Counted from the first letter of the stretch, positions 20,901-33,365 are shown. The stretch: DNA of 64,000 nt from Anseranas semipalmata (GCA_013399115.1 VXAA01001418.1:22513-86512), one strand, 5' to 3'. Made by a program: numbers and translations. Notes: a model not told the origin generated them from the sequence alone.

Positions 20901-23555
20901 ATGGATTAAAATATTTTGCATCTTACACATAACAAAGGGGGTTTGGCACCGAGGCGATTTCCCCGAGCGCAGAGGTGTTGTGTGCACAGCCCGGGCACCG
21001 GTGGGCTCAGAGGCAGGGACCTGCCCTGCCCCAGGGGACATATATGGCTGCAGTGGCAGGGGACGGCCAGCCCTTGCTATAGGGACAGCAGGACAACCCA
21101 GCTGCTGTGTGTGGGGTGGGGTCTTGACCCAGCAGCAAGGCTGGAGCTGCCTGTTGGAGGAGAGGGAGGTGGTGCTGGGGCAGGGCAGGGCCGTCCCCTG
21201 GCCACCACCCGAGGTGGCCGGTCGCTCGCAGAACACCTGGCTCCAGCGCCCGGCCTCAAACCAGCCCGGTCCCACCAGCCTGGCCATGGCACTGCGAGCT
21301 TCCCCTGGCAGTGCCCTGGCCAGCGTTTGGTATGGCTGCAGCGCCGCGCGGCTTCCAGGCCGGTTTAAGACACCTTGCACAGACACGGTGCAGAAACCCT
21401 GGAAGCAAAGCGCGGAGGCAAAGCAGGAGGAACCAAGAGGGCCAAGCCCCAGTTGCTTTCACAAGCAGGCGAGATGCAGCACAGCCCCTAATTGAATCCA
21501 GCAGGGCTGCTCGGACAGACAAAACACAGCAATGACTCAGAGCGCGGGGCTGAGCAGACACAACCGTCCCAGCGCCTGGGGAGACGGCCAGCACCCTGGG
21601 GTGGGAGCGGGTGTCACCCAGCCCCGCACAGAGACACTGCCCCATGGGCCCCTATGGCCATGCAGGAGGGGACATCCCAATGTGCTGGGACAAGTGACGA
21701 GCCCACGATGTCCCAGGCGCCCTTGGGTGTGCAGGAGCATGGGGGAGTTGGGGGTGCAGGCGGGTGATGGGTGCTGTGGGGCAAGATATGAAGCTGGGGT
21801 TGCCCAAGCAGCAGCAGGTGGTTGGGGCAGAACACTGGGGTGCCCCCTGGGAGCCCCCTGCATGGAGACTTGGGACTTCTGCACCCTGCCAGGACTTGCA
21901 GAGATGACCACAGGTGCAATGGGCTGGTGACCCAAAAACCCAGCTCTCCCCTCCTGGGCTGGGCATTAGCTGAAGCCAGCACACAGGCATAGGGCAGGGA
22001 TGACCGAAGCTCACACGGGGAGGGAAGGACACAGGCGCACCTTGAGCACCAGCAGTTTTTCCACACGGGAGATAAAATCTCCCCTTGTATAATTGTGCCT
22101 GGGAACTCTGCAGAGCAGCAAATGCAAGCCAGGCAGGGCCCATCGTAAAGAGGGGTCCCTGGGGGGACCTAAAGCAATGACGTTATGGGGACGGGAGTTT
22201 GTTTTGCTGGAGGAACAGGTTTACATCTTCTGTGTTCAGGAAACGCCAAAGCGCTGCGGGTTTGACATTTTAGAAGGGCTCGTTTTCCCAGAGCTGTAAC
22301 CTGCTTTAAGCCCAACCAGCTGGAAGGAGGCCCTGAGCCCCCCGAACGTGAACGATCCTTCAAATCTCTTTTAAAACACTTCACATCGCATCTGCCCAAC
22401 CGCGAACGTCAGTGGAGCTTGCTCACGCTTCCCCTGGGCTTCAAGGAGGGGGCACCAGCAAGGCGTTAAAATAAAACAAAGCGCCCAAATCAGCTGGAAA
22501 GTAAGAGAAAATTGGTAAGAAATGTGGAGTAATCGGGGTCACACGAAGAAAACCGTGAGTGGAAAAGCTGGGAGTAACGAGGAATTTGTCAGGTCTCTCT
22601 GGGGGTGGAAATTCCCAGTGCCCGGGGAACTCTTCCAATGGGGAAGTGGGTTATGGGAAGCCTGAGAAACACCAAAAACCTGGGAGGGAGGTAATGACGG
22701 CCCAAAAAAAGTGAGTGATAGATCCGTGAGCCCAGCCCAGCACCGGCAGGGCAAGGATCGGGCGCAGGGGCTGCCAGCACGCGTGGCTCTCACTGCACCT
22801 CTGCATCACTGGTGCTGGCTGGGAAAGACACTGGTGTTGGTAGTGACACCCCTGGGGACAAATAGGTACCTGGGACTGTGGTGTCCTAGCCGGAAACCTG
22901 CCAGGAGCATCGCCCCTGAACCATGCCGCAGGAAAGGAACGGCATGAGCAGCCCAGCATGGGGCAGTGGGGCTTTTACCCACCAGGACATGGCTGTGGTG
23001 GGAGGAGAGGACAGGAGCGTGTGGGATGGGGGAACACCAGCCCCGGGAGCGGGGCTCAGAGGGGGACAAGGGGTGGGCAGGTCCGTGCACCCCAGTGTGC
23101 AGGCACGGAGCCTTTGCGGCACCACGGCAAGGGGATGTGGGGTGTTGAAAGGTTGAAGGAGACCCTGAGTCGGCACAGGTGATGGGAGAGGTGATCCCAG
23201 GCTGCGTGGGGAAGGGAGAGCAGAGGCTGCGGACACAGCAAAGTGGTGATGGGAGGAGAACAAGACGGGACCAAGGAGGGTGGGAGCACTGTGCAAGGTG
23301 CCCTTGAGCATCACCCTCGCGTGGCTGTGCAGGGACCAGCCCTGAGCCTGCCTGAGCGACTGCTCCAGGAATGGCCCCGCATGCGATGGCCAGCCCACCA
23401 CTGCGATATCATCTTATTTTTCCTGAGGGTAAAGCACCACAAGGGCTTGGGAGTATGGCCTCAGCCTTGCAGGCTCCTCCGATCCCTCTCTTGATGCTCA
23501 CCCACCTGCCAGGCTTAGCCAGCACCTCGTTCTCAGGCAGCAAGGGGACGATGCT
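17966..23555. other. GC-rich DNA without recognised genes or repeats
   Basis: About 5.6 kb in which I see no CR1, simple repeat of note, RNA gene or convincing exon. Many overlapping 70-170-codon frames on both strands reflect GC-rich composition. A self-complementary CCGGCCGGCCGG run lies at 20635-20646. A less GC-rich patch at 22350-22600 might be non-coding regulatory DNA, but no motif cluster stands out. Confidence 0.35.
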
Positions 23556-24080
23556 GGGGTCGGAGGTGCGAGCCAGTGGCTGCGGCCGAGCTTCTGGAGC
23601 GGGCGTCCGCGTCCTCGTGCGCCGGGCTGCGGCCGCAGGTCGAACGCCAGCCCAGGAAGCGCTCCTGAGGGACCCATTCCCATCCCCTGCTACCACAGGC
23701 AACCGCTCGGGTAATCCTCCTCATAAATTTTTCAAGCTCCATCTTGAAGCCCGTTGGGCTATTTGCAGAGCTGGCCGGGCGCCAGGGTCTCTAGTTCACC
23801 AGAAATGTCGTGTTTGTTTGTTTTTTTAATCTGGGCCAAGGCCAAACTGGATCCCAACCAGCATTTTTTGGAAGTTTCCGGTGAACTGCAAGCTTCCCAG
23901 CCCCACAGCTGCTCGGCGAATCGACGCGCCTGCCAGCTTCACGGCTCGCACCAGCGAGGAACGTGGTGGCACCTCGACCTCCATTGCACCGAGAGCCTCC
24001 GAGCGTCTCCCGGGGTGGTGGTGGCAGCCCCAAGGACGCATTCCCGGGGTGACCGTGCCAGGCACCCACCTGGGCACCCA
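23556..24080. promoter_or_regulatory. Paired CpG clusters
   Basis: Two dense CpG patches (about 23560-23680 with ~16 CpGs, and about 23905-24010 with ~14) flank a T-run segment (23815-23827). Together they could be a modest CpG island. No TATA box or exon is identified. The open 152-codon plus frame (23371-23829) crosses the first patch, is Ala/Arg-rich and shows no domain. Confidence 0.33.
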
Positions 24081-24279
24081 GGGGCTCCTCTTCAGCCACC
24101 TCCCCCATGGCACAGGGACAGCTGGGGCCGCGGGGAAGCCACACGATTTTTGACAAGGCTGCTGGGCTGAAGGTTGCTGCTCAGCTGGGTTCTTTGACCC
24201 AGGAGAGGTGGTCAGAGGGTCGCCTTTTACAGGGAGGGGATCTCTGCTCTCGCTCGCAGCGCAATGGTGTTCACGGCCA

Positions 24280-24835
24280 GCTGATAGCCATCTGCTTCTC
24301 TGCCAGCACTGTCCTCTAGCCTAAATAGCTCTTCTCCCTCCTGCTGTTTACTCCCAGATGTATTTATAGACCAACTCTCTCCCAGCATTCATTTTCCTAG
24401 ACTAAACAAGCCAAGTGCTTCGGGCTTCTCTTAAAGCCGGGCTCCTTCCACCCGCTGTCCCACCTCTTCCCATGCCGAGTCCTTCATCTCCTCTGCAGAG
24501 CAAAGCACTGGCAGCGCCCGCTCGATGGTGTGGGTGCAAGCTGGTCCCTGCTGCGCACACCCTGCCGGCAGTGCCTGTCCCCTCCAGGGCCGCACTGGTG
24601 GATCCTGATTGCTCTTCTCTTTCTGTGTTGGCATTCATTGACACCTTTGGGGTGCTGTGCAGACACCTGACCTTGCCCTAATGCTTCTCCCATCCCAGCC
24701 TTTCCAGAAGGTTATTCTGCTCCTTGTCTGTGTCTATGATGTTTTCCCATCTGACACTCCAGCAGGTTTTGTTAGCAGGGCCATAGCCTCAGGACCACCC
24801 CCTGAGGAACCGCTCTAGCACCTGCCTTGGAGCTG
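24280..24835 (-). mobile_element. Very old CR1-like LINE (antisense)
   Basis: Scattered but ordered similarity to the antisense of the RT C-terminal half. ATGTATTTATAGACCAACTC is followed by CCTAGACTAAACAAGCCAAG (the complement of the LFSLE-type coding segment). Near 24800, CCCTGAGGAACCGCTCTAGC corresponds to the complement of the SGVPQGS-type RT motif region. The middle is hardly alignable by eye. The recovered order supports one ancient insertion rather than chance words. Confidence 0.5.
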
Positions 24836-25829
24836 TATCTCATCGTTCATCACACCCTCCTGCTGCCCTCCCCTTGCTCTGTTCCTCCTCATTCGACCTC
24901 CCAGCCTCCGTCCCCATTTCCTCACCTTTCCACCCTCTTTCCATGCAGCTCTTTCTCATGTGCTTTGCCAAAAGAAGGGCAGATGGACAAACCCTGACAG
25001 CAACCCCAGCCAGATGCAACAAGCACAAGTGTGAGCAGCCTCCTGCATCAGGCTGTCCCAGAGGTTCCCAGCAAGAGTGGGCATCTCCCTCTCTGGAAGA
25101 TGGGCTAATCAAAGAGCTCTAGCTCCCAGTCACTAATGAGAACAGATTTCTGGTATCCACTGGCAGATGCTGGCTGGAGGGAGACTGATGCCTCTGGTCC
25201 AAGCTCCCCCTTGCAGCAGTCCAGGTCCTGAAGCATGGGACCCACTGAGGGAGGAGGAGTAGGGAGCGGGGCTGGTGTAGCGTGGTGCAGAGGAGACGAA
25301 GGGCAGCAGTAAAATAGCCCTCAGGGCTTGGGCAGTGCATTTATCAGCTGTTCCAGCCTAGCCCAGAGCCTTGCACCAGACACCAGCAGGATGCATTTTT
25401 AAAGGAAAGTTGCTCCTGATGTAACCACAGACTTGGAAGCTCAGCTGAGGGCTCCTGAAAGCTCAGGGCATCGCACACTGCTGCATCACTGTCCTAGCAG
25501 GGATGCCACAAGGCAAAGATCTCTTTTGCTTTTGATCTCAAAGCTGCCCGGGTACAGGGACAGATGGCCCCAATGCACTTGCAGAGCACGCATGTGCTGC
25601 AGCTGCTCAGGAGCACACCTGAGGCTCTCCCCGCCAACACAGAACATCTCCAGCTCTCCAAAAGCCAGAGCTGATTTCTGAATCCAAAATGCTTCTGCCC
25701 AGCACAGGTGGTGCTGGGGTGGACCTCGCACTGGCAGCAGAAATGAGATTGCTCCCCAGCCTGAGACTGCAGCAGGCACGGGCAAGCATGGTTCAACAGC
25801 AAGCAGAATACTACCCCAGCAAGCAATGC
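24836..25829. other. Unannotated DNA
   Basis: No repeat, RNA or exon recognised. Confidence 0.4.
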
Positions 25830-25975
25830 TGCTTTCTAGGTTTCAAGAAGAGCCAGTTTCCTAAATCTGAGAACAATTACAAGCAAGATTGTCTTGGAGG
25901 AAAAATTTAAACAGAACAAAATAGGAATGATGGCTGGGAATCATTCAGAAATACTTTCCGAAGAGCCCAAGTGTT
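25830..25975. promoter_or_regulatory. Candidate regulatory block
   Basis: AT-rich segment with GAACAATTACAAG (SOX-like ACAAT) and AGGAAAAATTTAAACAG, lying between GC-rich stretches. No repeat signature. Weak call on composition alone. Confidence 0.15.
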
Positions 25976-27034
25976 GGCCGAGGGCAGCAGCACGGAGCTT
26001 GAAGGACAGCGAGACCCACCAGGACCCGCCAGGCCGGCAGCACGTCCCTCTCCCCCGGCTGGAGACTCCAGCAGCTCTCCTAGGACAGTGCCCATCTGCA
26101 TCTGCTTTCTAGGGAAAGCCAGCAGCCTCCCATCAGGTCTTTCACCCAAGGACCCACCAAAACTCTTGGCTTGACCCCTCCTGGAGCACTCAGCCACGTG
26201 GGGACCATATGAGAACACATCCCCAGCTGAGCTTGGCTCAGCCCTGCCTTTGTGCCCTCCAGCATGGGCAAAGCCCTGCTCTTCATTATGAGGACCAACC
26301 ACAGTAGGGGAGATTTTTCTCCTGTGTTTTGCCATCCTTTCTCTCTGACCTTTGTTTGCGTGTGATCCCTTTTACAGAACCTCCACCTCCTGGGGACTTG
26401 TGCCCCACGGGCAGCTCGAGTGGCAACAGGACAGGGTGCCCCATCCGGCCAAGCAGCTGCCAGCAGAGCTTATCTGTCCCCTGGGACACCTTGGCAGCCA
26501 CCTGATGCCAGCCTTGCTTGTGGACAACCCAGCCCCCCACCACAAGATGGTCCTGGACTTTTGGTGAGATGGGCATGCAGATGCAACGTCACCTAACAGG
26601 AGCAGGCTAATCTGTGAGCTGAAGACACAAACACAACAAACAGAGTTTCTGTGTTGCAGTGGAAAAAATCATTTTTTGCTCTCAGCATCGTGTCCTAGAA
26701 GAGAAATGAGCAAAGATACCACCCCTGTGTGCAACAGTGAGAGTCGGCTCACCAAGACCCAGCTACGGGTCACCAGCCATGGAAGCAGCACCTGGGTAGG
26801 AGAGGCCATGGCGGGCACCGGTGGAGGTGGCACCACTTCACACTTTGTTTCTACCCCTGCTGCCTGTCTGAGCCAGCTCTGGGTGACCCAGAGCAGAAGG
26901 GACCTGAAGGAGGCAGCAGCAGCATCACATGGGTGGCAGCCGGCTGCAAAGAGCGGTCCTGGGGCAGGGTCTGCATCAAGCAGAGCCCACGCGAGCTTCA
27001 ATGGAAAAGCACTGATTTGCTTTCCTGAATTTGT
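25976..27034. other. Unannotated GC-rich DNA
   Basis: Nothing recognised apart from overlapping short frames. Confidence 0.4.
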
Positions 27035-27200
27035 TTGTTAGGAAAAAGCCACAATGCCTTTATCAATTCAATATATGCTTTTGCTCATAAAATTGAACTA
27101 ATTTTTATTAAAATATTAACTAAAAGGCAAAAGAATTTGAGAAGAGTTCAGACCCCCGAACAGAAGCTGTCAGACTTTGATTTCTCCAAAAGTAGACTCC
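27035..27200. promoter_or_regulatory. Candidate regulatory block (AT-rich, HOX/CDX-like)
   Basis: 27055-27130 is one of the most AT-rich stretches of the window, with CTCATAAAATTG, ACTAATTTTTATTAAAA and TATTAACT. It contains no recognised repeat end and is bounded sharply by GC-rich DNA. A conserved non-coding element or a decayed repeat are both possible. Confidence 0.22.
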
Positions 27201-28604
27201 ATTTGTTGCAGGCTGGCCCCAAATGACTGATCAGAGGCTGCTGAGCCACCAGTGCCAGGACAACCAAGTGTCTGCCATTCTCCATGTCAGCTGCTACGTC
27301 CTCACATCCAGCTCTTCCACTGGCCACTGGAGCATGCCCGTGGTTTGGGTACACTGAGACCCTCTGTGGGCAGAGGGAGATGGAGGGGTGGAAAAGTCCA
27401 GCTAGAGCTGGGAGGTCAGAGGCTCTGGAGCACCCTCCTTCTGCTTTTTCATGGGGACAGCAGGGCTGGCACCAGCGTCTTGAAATCTCCTTCCACAGGA
27501 GCTAGACCATCCATTGCACAGCTGCAGCATTTGCTGCCCATGTGTGCTCCTCCGAGGCTTGTCTTCCCCTCTGCAACCATGAATCAGCCACTCACAGGGG
27601 AAGGAGAGACACCAGAGCACATGTAAACATGAGGAAAAGCTGCAAGGATCTGTCTCTCAGCCGGCTTCTCTACAGGGATGTGATTTATTTCGGGTACCTA
27701 AATGCAGGTTGACATTCTGATGACACAAGGTTAATCCCGGCTGGAGGCGTGTTGTGCTGCCGCCAAGCATTGCTGGCATCCCAGCAGACTGATGCGGTTG
27801 TGCCAATATCCAGCTAGCCCAAGGCAGTACAGCGAGGCTGAGCGTTTGATCTAAGCCCTTCTCTATACCTCCCTCAGCATGCTGTGCTTCAAACCCTCGT
27901 ACTTGGTTGGAAAGCAAAACTCTGATCCTCCATGGTGAGTGCCAGGCATTGTATAGCTGATCCCCTCTGCTCTTGGCTAGACCCAGAGTCTGAGCTGTCT
28001 GCAGCGACAGGCTGTGCGCTAAAACAAGTCAGAAAACAAGTTTGCAAACCACTATGGTGGTTTTCCTGATCTCCTCAAACATCTCCTTGTTACTTGCAGC
28101 TTGGAAGTTTCCAGCCAGGAAAGCACACCCATTTTTCTTTTCTCCCCCTCCACTGCTCATGGCCATAAAATTCAAGAGTGTCTAGGACCTGTATTCATTG
28201 CACTTTTCCATTTCCACCCGCAGCTTTTCCAAACCTCTTCACCTCTGGAAGGGCTACAGAAGCAGCAAAATGAAAACTGAAACCCAAGAACGCACCACGG
28301 CACAGCTGTGCCAGCTGTGAGGACGTTTGAAGAGTCAGTGGGACAGAGGAAAAAGCTCCTTTAAAGTTGTTTAGAGAGAAGCAGATGCTCTTCCCAGTGA
28401 GAATCAGCTGTGTGGCTCTGATTCCCAGCCAGACAAAGCCCCACAACACGAGGGCGCTGCTCCCCCTGTGCTCTTGCTTGGGGCAGCAGGAGGTGTGGTG
28501 CCACCCACAAGGGTGCCACCCAGCACCCTTTTGGTTTTTGGAGGATGATTTGGCTGCTGTCCCCATCCCAGGGGGCAGATTCCCAGCTGTGTGCAGCCAG
28601 ACTG
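27201..28604. other. Unannotated DNA
   Basis: No recognised gene, RNA or repeat. Short overlapping frames only. Confidence 0.4.
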
Positions 28605-28728
28605 GGGATCACAGGACCACAGGCTGGATAAGGTCAGCAGGGACCCCTGGGTCCATCTGCTCCAGCCCCTGCTCAAGCGGGGCCACCAAGAGGAGGGTGC
28701 CCAGGACCGTGTCCAGATGAGATGTCCT
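28605..28728 (-). mobile_element. CR1 LINE, 3'-terminal fragment (antisense)
   Basis: GATCACAGGACCACAGGCTG is a mutated terminal-repeat complement. It is followed by GGTCAGCAGGGACCCCTGGG, CTCCAGCCCCTGCTCAAGC and GGTGCCCAGGACCGTGTCCAG. The last three match, in antisense, the 3' parts of the copies at 50.1-50.6 and 58.6-59.4 kb, so this is a member or close relative of that subfamily. Only about 120 bp survive. Confidence 0.85.
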
Positions 28729-30154
28729 GCATCAGGGAGGCCACCCTCTGTGGCTGGCACACCACCACCAGGACTGGTGTGGGCAGGACCATCTGGCTGC
28801 TGCGGACAAGTTGCATGGGGACAGACACAATCCAGCCCAGGCTAGCACTGGGATGCTCGGTGCTGCAAACCGAGAAATGGTGGGTGGGTTCATTGCTTCT
28901 TCTGCAGCTATTACCCACAGAGTGCGGGAGGCCCGGTGGTGCACAGATGTGCCTTGAGGGCTAGCACAGGAGCCCTCTGCAACCCATCTCGCCACTTCCA
29001 TAGGCTGGAGACTTGTAGGACGTCGGAGAGGGAACAGCACTTCTGTGCTGCACTTACAGGCTGAATGTGTTCGAGCCAGGGCGTGAGAGCCACAGGAACC
29101 TCATGGCATGTGTCACAGATGGACGTGTCCCAGGTTAAACATGCGCCATATGGGTTTGCATCAGCACTGAGGGCTTTTCAAAGAGTGTCCCATTTGCAGT
29201 AACCAGCCTGGAGGCTGATGTTATCCAGATGATACTGTTGTCTTTGGAAAGGCTCCTAAACACTTGAAAAACACCTTCAGCCATACTCCAACACAGCAAA
29301 GCAGTACTGAGATTAGAAATTGCACTTGACAGTGTTCAATCTGTCCAGTGGGATTAAAACCAGATCCTGTTCACGTCTCTGCAATTACACACCTCCCCTC
29401 CATAGAAGTGCTTTTTCTTTCATCCTACATCACAGGTATGCACATTTTATCCCTGTTTAAGCTTCAGCCATGAGGCTCCTGAGAGCATTTCAATGCAATC
29501 TCAAACTATTCTGGACAGATGTTAAGCAAAATAGTTTCAAAACAGTGGTGGTCTTGATCATGACTAGCCCAGAACTTAATACTGTTGGATTCTGGGTATC
29601 CCACTGAGACAACATGCAGATGTCTCAGACTGAGGATTTTGAGTTACACTGCCCCATATTCATGAAGGCTGTGCTGATGAGGCCATGCACATGTGTCAGT
29701 ACAGTAACAGAAAGCACTTCACGGTAAAAAGTGGCTGAGTTATGTACAGGTTACAGGAAGGTGAAGAGGTTACCTTTGGGATCATCCACCTGAAATGGGG
29801 ACATAAGACAACCCTCTGAAGAGATCAGTAGCCAGCAAAGACCTGAACCACCTAAATGCAACTCGCTGAGGATCAGCATGGTTATTTCTAGTTCGTGGTC
29901 AATATCCCATGAGAATGTAATAGAAACCTCTGGTCTCCCCAGCCTTGTTTTTTCAGGATGCCCACAGAGTTGTCAGTGAACATCACGGCACTTAGAGCTC
30001 CTTGCTGAAGGCCCTGGTTCAGAAGTGACATTTCCTCTAGGGAGACATCCAACAAAGAGAGCCTAAGAGTTCTGAGCACCTTGTTCAGCTCCACTTCTGT
30101 CTTCAGTCATGGCCTTAAACCTTCTCAGCAAGACTGATGTGCTTGCACTCGAAG
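28729..30154. other. Unannotated DNA, AT content rises after 29.1 kb
   Basis: 29100-30150 is less GC-rich and has few open frames. I recognise no repeat, RNA or exon. It directly precedes the clearest CR1. Confidence 0.4.
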
Positions 30155-31187
30155 AGCTGTGATCAACAGCTCAATGTCCAAGTGGAGATCAGTGATGAGC
30201 GGTGTTCCTCAGAGGTCAGTACTGGAACTTGTGTTGTTTACCATCTTTGTCAGTGACATAGACAGTGGGATCGAGTGCACCCTCAGCAAGTTTGCCAATG
30301 ACACCAAGCTGTGTGGTGCGGCTGGCACGCTGGAGGGAAGGGATGGCATCTAGAGGGACGTGGACAGGCCTGAGAGGTGGGCCTGTGCAAACTTCGTGAA
30401 GTTCAACAAGGCCAAGTGCAAGATGCTGCACCTGGGCTGGGGCAATCCCAAGCACAAAGACAGGCTGGGTGGAGACTGGATGGAGAGCAACGCCGAGGAG
30501 AAGGACCTGGGGGTGCTGGTCAACGAGAAGCTCAACATGAGCTGGCAATGTGTGCTTGCAGCCCAGAAAGCCAACCGTATTCTGGGCTGCATCAGAAGAA
30601 GTGTAGCCAGCAGGTCGAGGGAGGTGATTCTCCCCCTCTACTCTGCTCTTGTGAGACCCCACCTAGAGTACTGCGTTCAGCTCTGGGGACCCTAGCACAA
30701 GAAGGACACGGACCTATTAGAATGAGCCCAGAGGAGGGCCACGAAGATGTTCAAAGGGCTGGAGCACCTCTTCTATGAAGACAGGCTGAGAGAGCTGGGG
30801 GGTGTTCAGCCTGGAGAAGAGAAGGCTCCAGGGATACCTTATAGCGGTCTTCCAATACCTAAAGGGGGCCCACAGGAAAGCTGGGAAGGGACTCTTTGTC
30901 AGGGGGTGTAGTGATAGGACAAGGAGTAATGGTTTTAAACTAAAGAGGGTAGATTTAGATTAGATATAAGGAAGAATTCTTTACTCAGAGAGTGTGAGGC
31001 ACTGGAACAGGTTGCCCAGAGCGGTTGTGGATGCCCCATCCCTGGAAGTGTTTAAGGCCAGGTTGGATGGGGCTTGGAGCGACCTGGTCCAGTGGGACGT
31101 GTCCCTGCCCATGGCAGGGGGTTGGAACTAGATGGTCTTTAAGGTCCCTTCTAGCCCAAACCATTCTGTGATTCTATGATTCTATAT
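30155..31187 (+). mobile_element. CR1 LINE, 1.03-kb 5'-truncated copy with RT remnant
   Basis: The longest CR1 here. The plus-strand frame starts inside RT: a SGVPQRSVLELVLF segment, then an ECTLSKFANDTKLCGA segment where the catalytic FADD box has become FAND. It continues through VLHLG-like, [20 protein letters not shown] and [20 protein letters not shown] to the 3' UTR and the terminal CATTCTGTGATTCTATGATT (31162-31181). The frame is broken by in-frame TAG codons near 30351 and 30692, a TGA near 30725, and an extra-G frameshift near 30800 (GAGCTGGGGGGTGTTC). It cannot encode active enzyme. Truncation at about 30155 is typical of target-primed reverse transcription. Confidence 0.95.
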
Positions 31188-33059
31188 TTGGACTGTGAAA
31201 CTCCTCTAATGGGCAGAAGCCTTAAGCATGGGTGACCTTCACATTGATCTTCAAGAGGGACTTTGCAAGAATTTGCTAACCCGTGAGTGAAAGCTCAGAA
31301 AATCCCTCCAGAACCTGCTGGCATCCTGATGTGCTTTCCAGAAAAGGCTGAAGATTCTCATCCTCCCTCTGGGCAGAGAAGTGGCTTTTCCTCTTTTACA
31401 AATGCATCTGTCCGTTCCCAGGGAGATGCCCCTGATGCTGCAGACCTCCTAGGATGGATGGTCCACGCACGAGGTCTCTCTGCCACAGTAACCATGCTGA
31501 GACGGAGGCACAGAGCTGTGTGACTGCCTCTGGTTGAAGGGGGAAGAGCAAAGAGGCTGGGACAGTGCTGTGGGAGTGCTGGGAGAGCCACAGTGCCAGA
31601 AGGGAGGGAGAAGCTATCCCAGGGGGACAACGCCTTTGAGATGTGCACAGCAAGTTGGAGGCTGTTGAGTAATGAAGGGGAGCATTAGAGGGCATTTGAG
31701 CCTCTAACTGAGACCAGAAATCAGTGAGGATCAGAAAACCAAAGCTGAGAGAGATGGCTAGGGAATCCTGGCTCATGCTTACAAAAACAACCTGATTTTG
31801 CCAGCCTGGAGAACATATCTGGACTGCACTCCCAGGCCCGGGTAAAACAAACCTAAGTGCACTGCCCTGCTCTTGGCCAGAGCTGCTCTGCTCACAGGAG
31901 ACAGAGCCATTTCTCAAGGCTAAACCATAAAAAGATAAAAAAGAGAAAAGAAAACAACCCCCAGACAAGGACTCATTGGAGAAAGCGAAATCTCGATTTG
32001 TTGTGGGCACTGCCAGGCGCCTGTACATGTAGGGACTGGAAAATCCCCTTGGTCACTGACAACCGCCTGTAAGCCAGTTCCTGGTGTGCAGGTTCCACAA
32101 AGCTGCATAAAGGAGCTCTTTGTAAAAAAAAGCCATCACACTGGGCACGACCGTATCCCAGCTGGGTGTGGGTGACTCCTGCTCGGGTTGCATGGGAGAC
32201 ATGAAAAGATGAGGCTGGACACTGCTTTGGGAAACACTGGGCAGCGTGGGACTGCCCTGACCTTCAGGTGGGTGCAGCAGGGCTCTGCAAGTCCACTCTT
32301 CAGGGTCTTCCTCAGGAGGAGAGGGCTGTAGGAGCTAAGAAATGACACATAAAATATAATTTTAGAAAATAACATTGTCCGTTCAGACAAGCAGCTAAAA
32401 ATGTCCCCCTGGCACTCCAGCAGGTCTGACAGAGGAACCAGCTGGCAAGACCAAAACAGTGCAGGATGGGTCTGTCTGAGATGGAAAGAGAAGCAGCCCT
32501 TTAGTCTATGATTAAATTTGGTGTGAAAATGGCATGCTCTCCTGCGGCTGGCAGGGGAGAGGGTTTGGAGCAAGTGGCAGGGGTCAGATGTTTTTGTGTA
32601 GGATGTTTCATCTGGATCCTCACCGGTCCCCCTGGACGAAGCCCAAGCCTTCCTGCATGCGCACTCCTAATGCCTTATCTGGGAGGTGCTTCCCAGGACT
32701 CCCTGGGGCTATGCTGTGCATCCAAAATATTTCTCAAAAAGATACTGCAAATATTTGAGATACTGAAAGCAGTGAAGTTCACAGGGATTGTATTATACTA
32801 GAAAAAAATGCCAGAAGAACAGAACCAGAGTCCTGAAAAGCTCTGGGAGGGACTTACAATAGGAAAATGCTGCAGGTTTAGGAAATAACCTACGAGAAAA
32901 AGTTGCTGAACAAAGGCTAAGCCCAGCCACATTGAACAGCTACAGACAGGAGTTTATTCAGAGATCCCAGGCTGCCTTTCCTCGGAAGCAGGATGAGACT
33001 TGAGCAGGACAGGCGTGTACAGGGACATGCATTGCACTGGCCTGGGTTCACTGTGGATG
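31188..33059. other. Unannotated DNA
   Basis: No recognised gene or repeat. The 210-codon minus frame (31396-32028) has no domain. From about 32700 the DNA becomes AT-richer. Confidence 0.4.
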
Positions 33060-33365
33060 TAGAATAAAGCATCAAATAATTTGAGACGTCAAATGCTAGA
33101 AGCTGTCAAACAAAACAAATGAGGATAGCAATTCCAGAAATTAGAGCCACAACCAGCGCTGGCATAAATTCATTTGTATAATTAATGACACACTAGTTCT
33201 CAATTATCATTACTGCAATCCAGAAATAGTATTATTAGAGACTATGACGCCCAGTCATGTAATGGTGTACATAAAAGCTGTACTTGCTAGACATGACATA
33301 CCTACTGTGCTGGCGACAAATAATGAACCGTAATTCCCTGCTAGGAGTTCGAGTTTCTGTAGAGA
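33060..33365. promoter_or_regulatory. Candidate regulatory block (dense homeodomain-like cores)
   Basis: AT-rich, repeat-free segment with TTTGTATAATTAATGACAC (33173-33191), CTCAATTATCATTAC (33199-33213), AGTATTATTAG and GTCATGTAATGG. Several TAAT cores occur within 80 bases. Among the stretches here, this one and 57230-57560 most resemble developmental enhancers by eye. Confidence 0.3.

Noticed and set aside
28440..28460. CTCF-like site in ACGAGGGCGCTGC
   Set aside because: It differs from the CTCF core at key positions when aligned; not enough to call.
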